Assembly: GCA_905192625.1 (NCBI GenBank) | Contig: CAJJLI010000027.1 | Coordinates: forward strand, 1-11,158 | Reading direction: 5' to 3' | Source: an uncultured Clostridium sp. | GTDB taxonomy: Bacteria > Bacillota > Clostridia > Lachnospirales > Lachnospiraceae | Length of the DNA stretch: 11,158 nucleotides | In this document: in pieces, positions 1 to 6,466 of the stretch | Numbering within the stretch: the first letter of the stretch is position 1 | Layout: every line of letters begins with the position of its first letter | Program-made: the position numbers and the translations under genes | Notes under the pieces: model-generated | Told to the model about the DNA's origin: nothing | Databases searched by the model: none | Seen by the model: the letters and a program-made list of their open reading frames with translations, nothing else

Positions 1-134
1 ATAACATACATGTCAACATCAGAGTAAGCATCATCGTCTCCACGGCCTATGGACCCCTTAAGTATAATAGCTTCACATATATCGTCATTAATGATTTGCT
101 TGCTAACTTTTTCAATTGCATTATAAGTTCTCAT
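1..134 (-). CDS. Nucleotidyltransferase-domain protein (N-terminal part only)
   Basis: The first 44 codons of a gene that leaves the window on the left. The visible peptide starts MRTYNAIEKVSKQIINDD and contains the hallmark of the polymerase-beta nucleotidyltransferase fold: K26-G27-S28-x-G30-R31-G32, then S38-D39-x-D41, where the two aspartates normally bind the catalytic metal. Proteins of this type include MNT-like antitoxins, aminoglycoside/lincosamide nucleotidyltransferases and other small transferases; the missing C-terminal part decides which. The ATG at 134-132 follows an AGAGGGGG ribosome binding site, and a well-spaced promoter lies at 183-211, so this is its own transcription unit. 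The fold is well supported; the substrate is unknown. Confidence 0.85.
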   Translation of the reverse strand, partial: MRTYNAIEKVSKQIINDDICEAIILKGSIGRGDDDAYSDVDMYV

Positions 135-182
135 TTTTCCCCCTCTTTATAGTTACCAAATTTTCACTTAAAGATTTTGTAT

Positions 183-211
183 ATTATATATTCTTTCTTC
201 TTATCTTACAA
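183..211 (-). promoter_or_regulatory. Sigma-A-type promoter of the nucleotidyltransferase gene
   Basis: On the minus strand, TTGTAA (211-206) and TATAAT (188-183) are separated by 17 bp, about 50 bp ahead of the ATG at 134. A 13-bp palindrome, GATAC-CTA-GTATC (233-245), sits about 20 bp upstream of the -35 box and could be a regulator site; that is only a guess. Confidence 0.65.
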
Positions 212-286
212 GTATTTTAGAACAAATCTTAAGATACCTAGTATCGCAAGAAAAATCCTACTCTTTCATTCCTATGATTGTTCATC

Positions 287-460
287 CTAAGGGAAAATTT
301 TTTTTATCATAGGACAGAGCATCCATTCTTTTATTTCCAATATAAAAGAACAAAGGATATGCAAATCACATTCTCCATGCCCGAAAGGTTTGCCTAACAT
401 ATATTCATCTTCGTGAGGTGTGCATTTTGACAGGAAGTGCCTTTTTTTATATAGGAAACT
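287..460 (-). other. Short open frame, possible gene relic
   Basis: A 57-codon open stretch lies between a TAA at 463-461 and a TAG at 289-287. Its only ATG (400-398) would give 37 residues beginning MLGKPFGHGECDLHILC, and no convincing ribosome binding site precedes it. The part at about 365-445 looks less AT-rich than the intergenic DNA around it, and the peptide is not low-complexity. It may be the remnant of a decayed gene, part of a structured RNA, or chance. I do not recognise it. Confidence 0.15.
422..448 (+). terminator. Possible plus-strand intrinsic terminator without a gene
   Basis: GCATTT (422-427) pairs with AAGTGC (435-440), including one G-U pair, around a 7-base loop, and is followed by C and seven T. 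This reads as a short Rho-independent terminator on the plus strand. No plus-strand gene precedes it, so it either ends an unannotated small RNA or is fortuitous. The stem is short, so confidence is low. Confidence 0.3.
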
Positions 461-500
461 TTACTTTAAGACTTAATATTAACAATAGCTTACTTATATT

Positions 501-543
501 TAAAAAAAGAGCATCGCATCTAGTTTCCTAGTTACGATACTCT
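501..543 (-). terminator. Intrinsic terminator of the amino acid transporter operon
   Basis: On the minus strand, AGAG(540-543)-x-ATCG(535-538) pairs with CGAT(513-516)-x-CTCT(508-511) across a single mismatch. An inner CTAG/CTAG stem (528-531 with 520-523) caps the hairpin, and a run of seven T follows (508-502). It lies about 90 bp past the ATPase stop codon. In the plus direction it is followed by a T-rich stretch, so it may work both ways. Confidence 0.8.
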
Positions 544-632
544 TTATTTTTATTAATACGTCTTGATTATTATAAGTCAAAAATTATTACTTTATATTTA
601 CTATAAATCGTTATAAGATCAATTATTTTATA

Positions 633-1376
633 TTATAACACTTTACTTAAAAAGTTCTTCAAACGCTCACTTTTTGGATTCTCAAAAAGTTCCTTTGGAT
701 TATTTTCTTCAACAATCGTACCTTGGTCCATAAAGATTACTCTTGTTGCAACTTCTTTTGCGAAGTTCATTTCATGAGTAACAACTACCATTGTCATTTT
801 ATCGTTTGCAAGTTCACGCATAACGCTTAGAACTTCACCAACCATTTCAGGATCTAGTGCTGAAGTAGGTTCATCAAATAGCATAACGTCTGGCTTCATA
901 CACAATGCACGAACAATTGCGATACGTTGCTTTTGACCACCAGATAATTGATCCGGATATGCATCGGCACGATCTTCAAGTCCTACTCTTTTAAGTAAAC
1001 GCATCGCTTCCGCTTCTGCATCCTCTTTACTAACTCCCTGAAGTTTCATAGGCGCTAAGGTTAAGTTTTTCAAAATGGTCATATGTGGGAATAAGTTAAA
1101 CAATTGAAATACCATTCCCATCTTTTGACGGTGCTTATCAATATTTACTTTCTTATCTGTTATATCGACACCTTCAAAAAAGATTTGGCCACCCGTTGGC
1201 TCTTCCAAACGATTTAAACAACGAAGCAAGGTACTCTTTCCAGATCCTGAAGGTCCAATAATAAATACCACTTCACCCTCGTGAATATTAAGAGAGACGC
1301 TTTTAAGAGCTTCTGTCGTCTTAAACTTTTTATTAATATTTTTAACTTCAATAAGAGGCTTATTATTAGTGCTCAT
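633..1376 (-). CDS. Polar amino acid ABC transporter, ATP-binding protein (GlnQ/HisP family)
   Basis: The cytoplasmic ATPase subunit that powers uptake of a polar amino acid. At 247 residues it is full length for the family. All motifs are intact: Walker [10 protein letters not shown] at 41-49, Q-loop Q91, signature LSGGQ at 144-148, Walker B VMLFDE at 164-169, D-loop SALD at 172-175 and switch histidine H201. The MGMVFQ...LFPHMT stretch before the helical domain is typical of GlnQ-type proteins. The ATG overlaps the end of the permease gene by 11 bp and is preceded by AGGAGG ten bases upstream, inside the permease coding sequence, so translation is probably coupled. It is the last gene of the operon. 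The substrate (glutamine, cystine, arginine or another) cannot be told from this subunit. Confidence 0.96.
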   Translation of the reverse strand: MSTNNKPLIEVKNINKKFKTTEALKSVSLNIHEGEVVFIIGPSGSGKSTLLRCLNRLEEPTGGQIFFEGVDITDKKVNIDKHRQKMGMVFQLFNLFPHMTILKNLTLAPMKLQGVSKEDAEAEAMRLLKRVGLEDRADAYPDQLSGGQKQRIAIVRALCMKPDVMLFDEPTSALDPEMVGEVLSVMRELANDKMTMVVVTHEMNFAKEVATRVIFMDQGTIVEENNPKELFENPKSERLKNFLSKVL

Positions 1377-2079
1377 TTTTTTGCAGCCTCCTCTCTAAAC
1401 GTTCCACAAAAAATTGGAATACACAAACCAATAATAAGTAGATCACTGCTACTGCCATAAGTGGCATGAATGGACTATAGGTACGGCTTCGAATAATATC
1501 TCCACCTTTTGTTAAGTCTTGTAATGCAATATAACCTGAAACTGAAGTTTCTTTTAACAATACAATAAACTCATTACCAAGTGCAGGTAATACATTCTTA
1601 AATGCCTGAGGCATAATAATATATCGCATGGTTTGTAAGTAATTAAACCCTAAACTTCTACCTGCTTCAAATTGACCATTGCCGATGGACATAATACCAC
1701 TTCGAACGATTTCTGCAACATATGCACCTGAATTAATACCAAAGGCTATAATCGCTACAAATACTTTATCAATATCCACGGACTGGAAAATAACAAAGTA
1801 TATAATCATAAGCTGGATTACAACTGGTGTTCCTCTGATTACAGTTAAATACACCTTACATAAGAAGTTTGCAAACTTAAGTTTATGTGTTTTATCATAC
1901 GTGGATCGTATAATTGCAACTAAAAATCCAAGGGCTATACCTAATAGTACTGCGAAAAATGTAATTTTAAGAGTCGTTGCAACACCATCGGTAATATACT
2001 TCCAGCGATTATCTTTAATAAAATTTAATACAAATTCATCTTTAAACGATTGTATCCAATTTTGAACATATTCAATCAT
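1366..2079 (-). CDS. Polar amino acid ABC transporter, permease (HisM/GlnP family)
   Basis: Inner-membrane channel subunit of 237 residues, the usual size. Hydrophobic segments lie at about 36-57, 84-100, 105-125 and 203-226. A family-typical [10 protein letters not shown] motif stands at about 81-90. The cytoplasmic EAA loop that docks on the ATPase runs from about 138 to 166 ([10 protein letters not shown] ... [10 protein letters not shown]), with the conserved glycine at 144. Only one permease gene is present, so the transporter probably uses a homodimer. The start ATG is preceded by AAGGAA six bases upstream. It lies 25 bp after the binding-protein stop and its own end overlaps the ATPase start. 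Confidence 0.95.
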   Translation of the reverse strand: MIEYVQNWIQSFKDEFVLNFIKDNRWKYITDGVATTLKITFFAVLLGIALGFLVAIIRSTYDKTHKLKFANFLCKVYLTVIRGTPVVIQLMIIYFVIFQSVDIDKVFVAIIAFGINSGAYVAEIVRSGIMSIGNGQFEAGRSLGFNYLQTMRYIIMPQAFKNVLPALGNEFIVLLKETSVSGYIALQDLTKGGDIIRSRTYSPFMPLMAVAVIYLLLVCVFQFFVERLERRLQKNEH

Positions 2080-2104
2080 ATTCTATTCCTTACTATGCTA
2101 GACA

Positions 2105-2872
2105 TTATTCGGCTACAATATATTTATCAATAATTTCTTGTAATTTACCAGATTCCTTTAATTTATTTAAGGATTCATTGAATTGTTTTAAAAGTTCATC
2201 ATTGCCTTTTTTAATTGCAATTGCATATTCTTCATTGGTAAACTCTTCGTCAAGAATTTTAATGCCTTCATTTTCTTTTACAAACACTTTCGCTGGCTCA
2301 CTGTCAATAATAACTGCATCGATTTTGTTTGTCTTTAAAGCTTGCACTGCATCCGCGCCTTTATTGTAACGATCAACAGTTGCACCTTCAATATCATCTG
2401 CATAAATATCACCAGTTGTTCCAAGTTGAACGCCAATTGTTTTGCCATTCAAATCGTCTGGTGTTGCTATCGTACTATCTTCTCTAACAATAATAACTTG
2501 TGTAGCTTTGGCATAAGTATCTGTAAAGTCAACATTTAATAAACGTTCTTCATTCACTGTTAAGCCTGCAAGGCCAATATCTGCCTTTCCAGTTTGCACT
2601 GCTGTAACAACAGAATCAAATGCCATGTCTTCCACTTTTACTTTCATTCCCAAGTCTTCTGCAATTGCATTGGCAATATCAACATCGATACCAACAATTG
2701 TATCCCCTTCATAGTATTCATATGGTGGGAATTCAGCATTCGTTGCCATAATAAGAGTTTTAACTCCTTCTGCATCACTACCGGCCTTATCTTTATTATC
2801 TTTTGTTCCACAAGCGGATAACATTACTGCCATTGCTAACACCGCTGTAACTAACATTTTTTTCTTTTTCAT
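2105..2872 (-). CDS. Polar amino acid ABC transporter, substrate-binding lipoprotein
   Basis: An extracellular, lipid-anchored solute receptor of family 3 (GlnH/HisJ-like), 255 residues. It starts with a lipoprotein signal: MKKKK, a hydrophobic stretch, then the lipobox L18-S19-A20-C21, where C21 would be lipidated. The mature part has the expected FPPYEY and GIDVDIANAIA stretches near 48-71 and the LTVNEERLLNVDF segment near 104-116, whose R110 is the likely binder of the amino acid carboxylate. I chose the ATG at 2872 because AGAGGAGG sits seven bases ahead of it. An upstream in-frame GTG at 2893 would add seven residues and has no ribosome binding site. First gene of the operon, with a promoter at 2960-2987. 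The ligand is not clear from sequence alone. Confidence 0.95.
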   Translation of the reverse strand: MKKKKMLVTAVLAMAVMLSACGTKDNKDKAGSDAEGVKTLIMATNAEFPPYEYYEGDTIVGIDVDIANAIAEDLGMKVKVEDMAFDSVVTAVQTGKADIGLAGLTVNEERLLNVDFTDTYAKATQVIIVREDSTIATPDDLNGKTIGVQLGTTGDIYADDIEGATVDRYNKGADAVQALKTNKIDAVIIDSEPAKVFVKENEGIKILDEEFTNEEYAIAIKKGNDELLKQFNESLNKLKESGKLQEIIDKYIVAE

Positions 2873-2888
2873 AAAAAATCCTCCTCTT

Positions 2889-2944
2889 ATCACTCATCAC
2901 TATTTTATATATCACTTTTTATTCACCCAACATCGTAGTGATAT
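2889..2944 (-). repeat. AGTGAT repeats and inverted repeat in the transporter leader
   Basis: Between the promoter and the start codon, the 6-mer AGTGAT occurs three times on the minus strand (2916-2911, 2901-2896, 2894-2889) and once inverted (2937-2942). The outer pair forms a perfect 8-bp inverted repeat, ATATCACT (2909-2916) and AGTGATAT (2937-2944), with a 20-base loop. The last copy ends just before the ribosome binding site. This could be an operator or an mRNA structure; no known regulator motif is recognised. Confidence 0.4.
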
Positions 2945-2959
2945 TTATTTAATAATAAG

Positions 2960-2987
2960 ATTATAACTTAAAATTAAAATAAATCAA
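2960..2987 (-). promoter_or_regulatory. Promoter of the amino acid transporter operon
   Basis: On the minus strand, TTGATT (2987-2982) and TATAAT (2965-2960) are 16 bp apart. Transcription would start near 2953, giving a leader of about 80 bases before the ATG at 2872. A weaker TATAAA lies nearer the gene but lacks a good -35 box. Confidence 0.55.
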
Positions 2988-3015
2988 GTATAAATATTCA
3001 AAAATAGTGTATAAT

Positions 3016-3053
3016 AAAAAATTAAATATCGTAATAAGATTCAATATATTTAA
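3016..3053 (-). terminator. Possible terminator of the four-gene operon
   Basis: TTAAATAT (minus strand, 3053-3046) pairs perfectly with ATATTTAA (3029-3022) around a 16-base loop and is followed by six T. The stem is entirely A-T, so it is weak, and it overlaps the stop codon at 3052-3050. No other terminator is visible between this operon and the transporter operon, so some read-through into the latter is possible. Confidence 0.35.
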
Positions 3054-4228
3054 CAAACAATGTGATACATATGCGTTAAATCATCGATAGCTGCCTGATA
3101 CCTAGAATGATTTTTCTTTAGCGACAACAATGTATTTTTACAAATATCCAATTGGCTATTGTTATACTCAATCTGTTCCCTTAATTTTTGCCTACGTTTA
3201 TTTAATCGATGTCTCACTTCAACCATTTCCTTTTTATCCACCAACGCTTCTGGTTGATAAAGCCATACCTTTGCATCTGCTATCCCCTTGTTTTGTAATT
3301 CCCAAAGCAGCGCTTCATTGTACCGATCTAAAAGATCTGTATTCTTTTTATACATCTCAATTTCATCCTTGGCGCGCACAAACTCTGTCCATAGAAATTG
3401 AAGTTCTTGATAACTATGCACACGATATTTTTCGTAGGTATATTCTAAAACATTCGTACTATTTACGTATTTAATCTTAATTTTATTCGTTAAAGCTACA
3501 ATTTTATTTAGTTTTTTCTCCGTCATACGTAAACGATATATATTTCTTCTTGATTCAATCAAAATATAAACAATCATAAAAATTGCCATAATCCCAGTGA
3601 TGAAAAAAGGCAATGTCATGTCTTTTTCCAATGAACTAGCAAGTAAGATTAAAACAAGGAACATTGCAAAAGATAACACACAAGTTAAAATAGAAAGTCG
3701 CTTTAAGAAATCAAGTTTTTCAACAGCAGACTCTTTTTGATAATTGCAAACGCCCTTTTCGCCTTCTAATTGTTTTAGATCATTTTTGATTAAATTCTGA
3801 TGTCTTTCTTTTTCTTTTAGTTTTTCTAATTCCTTTGGCAATTCCTCTTCAAACTGCTCTAAATAATGATACTGTTCTTCTGTAATCGCATGCTTGTTTT
3901 TCTTATAGTTTAAGCGTTCCTGGGATAAGTTTATAATTTTCCGTGCCGCTTCATTTATTTCTGCTCTTTCCTCTTTCGTGATCAAATCGATTCGTTGTAT
4001 GTCAGAAAGATGGGACGTAACGGTATTATATTCATTTTTTGATTCTATAATCTGCTGCTCCACCTCAAGGACTTGTTTACACGCCTCTTCCGCTTGCGTT
4101 AAAATATCCTCACTGCGAAGTTCTTCCTCCACAGCATTGTATTGTTTTAATGCTTCCTCTACTGTAATTTGCTCAAATTCAGTGTTTTCTATGTCTTTTT
4201 TCTTTTTAAGAAATGAAAAGAATCCCAT
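3050..4228 (-). CDS. Coiled-coil membrane protein of unknown function
   Basis: A 392-residue protein I do not recognise. Heptad-rich, highly charged helix spans about 25-175 and again about 228-385. Between them lie two hydrophobic segments (about 178-200 and 205-225) joined by a very short polar turn, which would form a membrane hairpin with both long coiled coils on the same side, most likely the cytoplasm. The N-terminus MGFFSFLKKKKD is amphipathic and basic. The ATG at 4228 is preceded by AAGGAAGG; an upstream in-frame ATG at 4264 has no such site. It is the last gene of the four-gene operon, 70 bp after the TPR gene; that gap holds a 6-bp inverted repeat, AACATT/AATGTT (4260-4281). By context it could anchor the other three products at the membrane. 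That role is inference. Confidence 0.88.
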   Translation of the reverse strand: MGFFSFLKKKKDIENTEFEQITVEEALKQYNAVEEELRSEDILTQAEEACKQVLEVEQQIIESKNEYNTVTSHLSDIQRIDLITKEERAEINEAARKIINLSQERLNYKKNKHAITEEQYHYLEQFEEELPKELEKLKEKERHQNLIKNDLKQLEGEKGVCNYQKESAVEKLDFLKRLSILTCVLSFAMFLVLILLASSLEKDMTLPFFITGIMAIFMIVYILIESRRNIYRLRMTEKKLNKIVALTNKIKIKYVNSTNVLEYTYEKYRVHSYQELQFLWTEFVRAKDEIEMYKKNTDLLDRYNEALLWELQNKGIADAKVWLYQPEALVDKKEMVEVRHRLNKRRQKLREQIEYNNSQLDICKNTLLSLKKNHSRYQAAIDDLTHMYHIVC

Positions 4229-4298
4229 GTGTACCTTCCTTTTACCTTTCGTTCTACCGAACATTCCATTTCACAAATGTTACAATGTGTTAAGCTGT

Positions 4299-5138
4299 CT
4301 AAATGCTCCTAGCACGATATCTTTGCTTTATTTTCTCAATGATGTGATTCGATACCTTGTGGTACTCCTCCGTCTGCTCTTGTCCATTTAAATCCTTTAA
4401 AATTCGAAGTTCCTGACACGCTTCTGAAAACTCTTCGGTTTCAAGCACATGATATAATTCTTTCTCTATCTCGTCATATAGGCTTTTTTGATTTTCTAAC
4501 AAATGATTTAGCTCACGGTTAAATTTTTCTTCTTGTTTTCCGAATTTTAATGCATAAAGATATTGTTTTAATGACTCCTTACGTTCGTTTCTTTCATATG
4601 CATCAAGAAATCGCTTTGCTGCGATTAAGAACGCACCGGATCTTGCTTCAATTACAGCAACATTATGTAAAACATCTCCATATTCACAATGGGATAATTC
4701 CTGACTCTCTTTCGAATTTAAAAGCATTTGATACTCTCTTAGCGCCTGTGAATACTGACCATCTTTAAAACAATAATCCGCATGTCTTTTTTTTCTTTGT
4801 GGCAAACCAAGAGATAAAAACACATCCATTTGAGCTAGAAAATGCTTTATTTCCTCTTCACTGTAATAATCCGCACTACAAAAGATACTCACTATAATGT
4901 CTTTTAGAGAAGCCTTGCTATATATTAGTTTTTCAATAAATAAGGCACGTTCCTCTAAACCTAGTTCATCTCTCATAAATGGAATAAGATCATCGCAAAT
5001 TAAATCTTCTGCAATGGTATCGATATTATGATAAATATAATAACAGAGTTCCTCCATGGAATATATCAAAGTATTTGTCGATTTCATTTTTATAGGATGT
5101 TTGGCTATTTTACCACTACACATAATCAACTTTCCCAT
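4299..5138 (-). CDS. TPR-like helical protein, third gene of the operon
   Basis: A 279-residue, probably cytoplasmic protein with no signal peptide or membrane segment. Residues 1-110 form a helical N-terminal region rich in aromatic and acidic residues (for example SMEELCYYIYHN at 27-38). Residues about 115-145 match a tetratricopeptide repeat (A120 ... G127-x-Y129 ... A132 ... Y136), a second repeat-like unit covers about 153-186, and further helices run to the end. TPR units usually bind other proteins. The ATG at 5138 has AAAGGAG six bases upstream. The gene starts 24 bp after the stop of the Hsp70-like gene, so the two are almost certainly co-transcribed. An adaptor between the Hsp70-like protein and another partner is a reasonable guess, by analogy with TPR co-chaperones, but nothing in the sequence proves it. 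Confidence 0.9.
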   Translation of the reverse strand: MGKLIMCSGKIAKHPIKMKSTNTLIYSMEELCYYIYHNIDTIAEDLICDDLIPFMRDELGLEERALFIEKLIYSKASLKDIIVSIFCSADYYSEEEIKHFLAQMDVFLSLGLPQRKKRHADYCFKDGQYSQALREYQMLLNSKESQELSHCEYGDVLHNVAVIEARSGAFLIAAKRFLDAYERNERKESLKQYLYALKFGKQEEKFNRELNHLLENQKSLYDEIEKELYHVLETEEFSEACQELRILKDLNGQEQTEEYHKVSNHIIEKIKQRYRARSI

Positions 5139-5162
5139 ACATTGCTCCTTTTCACTGCTGTA

Positions 5163-6425
5163 TTATACGATTAGCACCTGTTCCCAAATACGAAAGCAAC
5201 TTTCATAAAACTCACCAAATCCCGTATCTTTCACTGTAATGACCGCTGTTTCACGATTTATAAAATGCAATCGAATTTGTAAGCGTATTGTCTTATTTTC
5301 ACGGACCTGCATATTGTTTAACTTCATAATTTCCTTTATGGATTCCTTGGTTAACATATTGGTTACTGAAAATGTTAATTCATCAATATCATCTAGGATG
5401 ACATAGATGGACGTATCAATCTCCCACCAAGGTGTAGTAGCCAATGCAAGTACATAATCTTCTTCCTTTGCATTATGATAAAGCCGTAATGAAATATTGG
5501 AACTAATCATGTCTTCGTTTAAGAAGATAAAGTCTTTGAATACCTCATCTTGTTTTACGTACGCTGCATAGCAAGCTCCCTTAGTGTACAAGTTTTGACC
5601 TTGAAATACTCTTCGCCCTACACAAAGGTTACGAAGTGCTGGATCTGCCCAGCCCCCTTCAAATCCCTTACCCGTAATATAAAGGGTGGATACAATCTTT
5701 TTAAACAACACTTGCTTTGCAAGTTCTTCAAAGCGATAAGCTAGACGTGCTGGTTCTTCCTGCTTTCTTAAAGAGAATGCAAATTCATCCAAAATTTTAT
5801 GTTCTTTAGCAACTACTGCAACTGGACTCATTCTTCTTCCAATCGATAGCTGATGATAGGAAAGTCCATCCTCATCGTAATGAAATAACCCAACATCATT
5901 TGCCCAAAGCTCTGGCTTTTGGCTCATGGCATAGTACATAAAGCTTCCAATATGACTTAATATCAGAACCCTCTCTTTTTCTAATCCAAGGCGATCAAAG
6001 ACTTTAAGTAACTCCATTTTTATTTTCAATGTTACTTTTTTTGTAGTAATCGCAAGTTTTAATATCCCTTGATTATGATTAACTTGCTTTATGGCGCTTA
6101 ACAGTTTCTTAAAATATCTTGTTAAAAGATCAATTGCTGTAAACTCTACGCCATAAATTGTAGTCACCTCATCAAATTCTAATTTTTTCATTAGATCCGT
6201 TATAATCTCACCTTGCATAAGTGAATTACAGCGGATCGCCTCGTGCCCAAAGAGCCACTCCTTTGTACTTTCCTTTACGCAAAGACAAGTTGGTATTAAA
6301 AATGCATCCTTTTCAGAAGAAAAAGTCACAGCTTCTGGCGCATTTATTGCATATTGGTAATTGCTAATTTGTGTATATTCATCGTTGATATCAATACCAA
6401 TTAAAAGAGTACGCGAGTCATTCAT
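5163..6425 (-). CDS. Actin/Hsp70-fold ATPase-like protein (DUF5716-like)
   Basis: A 420-residue protein laid out like a short Hsp70. A phosphate-1-like strand-turn-strand lies at 7-23 (LLIGIDINDEYTQI). An Hsp70-like LFGHEAIR is at 58-65. The ILKLAITTKK segment (121-130), followed by a helix and GLEKERVLILSH, mirrors the region of Hsp70 before its linker helix. An adenosine-loop-like LYITGKGFEGGW is at 248-259 and YTKGACYAA at 280-288. Residues about 308-420 are beta-rich, where Hsp70 has its substrate domain. The phosphate-2 loop, normally DxGGGT, reads FHYDEDGLSY (181-190), so ATP hydrolysis is doubtful. From memory it resembles the family named DUF5716. The ATG at 6425 has AGGAGG seven bases ahead; an ATG at 6470 overlaps the previous stop but has no comparable site. 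It lies 41 bp after the giant gene. Function unknown. Confidence 0.85.
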   Translation of the reverse strand: MNDSRTLLIGIDINDEYTQISNYQYAINAPEAVTFSSEKDAFLIPTCLCVKESTKEWLFGHEAIRCNSLMQGEIITDLMKKLEFDEVTTIYGVEFTAIDLLTRYFKKLLSAIKQVNHNQGILKLAITTKKVTLKIKMELLKVFDRLGLEKERVLILSHIGSFMYYAMSQKPELWANDVGLFHYDEDGLSYHQLSIGRRMSPVAVVAKEHKILDEFAFSLRKQEEPARLAYRFEELAKQVLFKKIVSTLYITGKGFEGGWADPALRNLCVGRRVFQGQNLYTKGACYAAYVKQDEVFKDFIFLNEDMISSNISLRLYHNAKEEDYVLALATTPWWEIDTSIYVILDDIDELTFSVTNMLTKESIKEIMKLNNMQVRENKTIRLQIRLHFINRETAVITVKDTGFGEFYESCFRIWEQVLIV

Positions 6426-6466
6426 GAAATTTCCTCCTATCTTTGTTCGCCTTATTTCTTCCTTTA

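Noticed and set aside
161..189. Plus-strand promoter TTTTCA/TTATAT for a possible small RNA ending at 448
   Set aside because: Both boxes match poorly and the -10 region overlaps the much better minus-strand promoter.
1679..2065. Plus-strand open frame of 128 codons opposite the permease gene
   Set aside because: It is fully antisense to a well-supported permease gene, has no convincing ribosome binding site and its peptide resembles no protein I know.
2873..2893. GTG at 2893 as the start of the binding lipoprotein
   Set aside because: It would put seven residues before the basic end of the signal peptide and would encode the ribosome binding site of the real ATG at 2872.
3978..4391. Plus-strand open frame of 137 codons
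   Set aside because: It lies antisense across the ends of two operon genes, its Ser/Cys/Phe-rich composition is typical of the reverse of charged helical genes, and it has no ribosome binding site.
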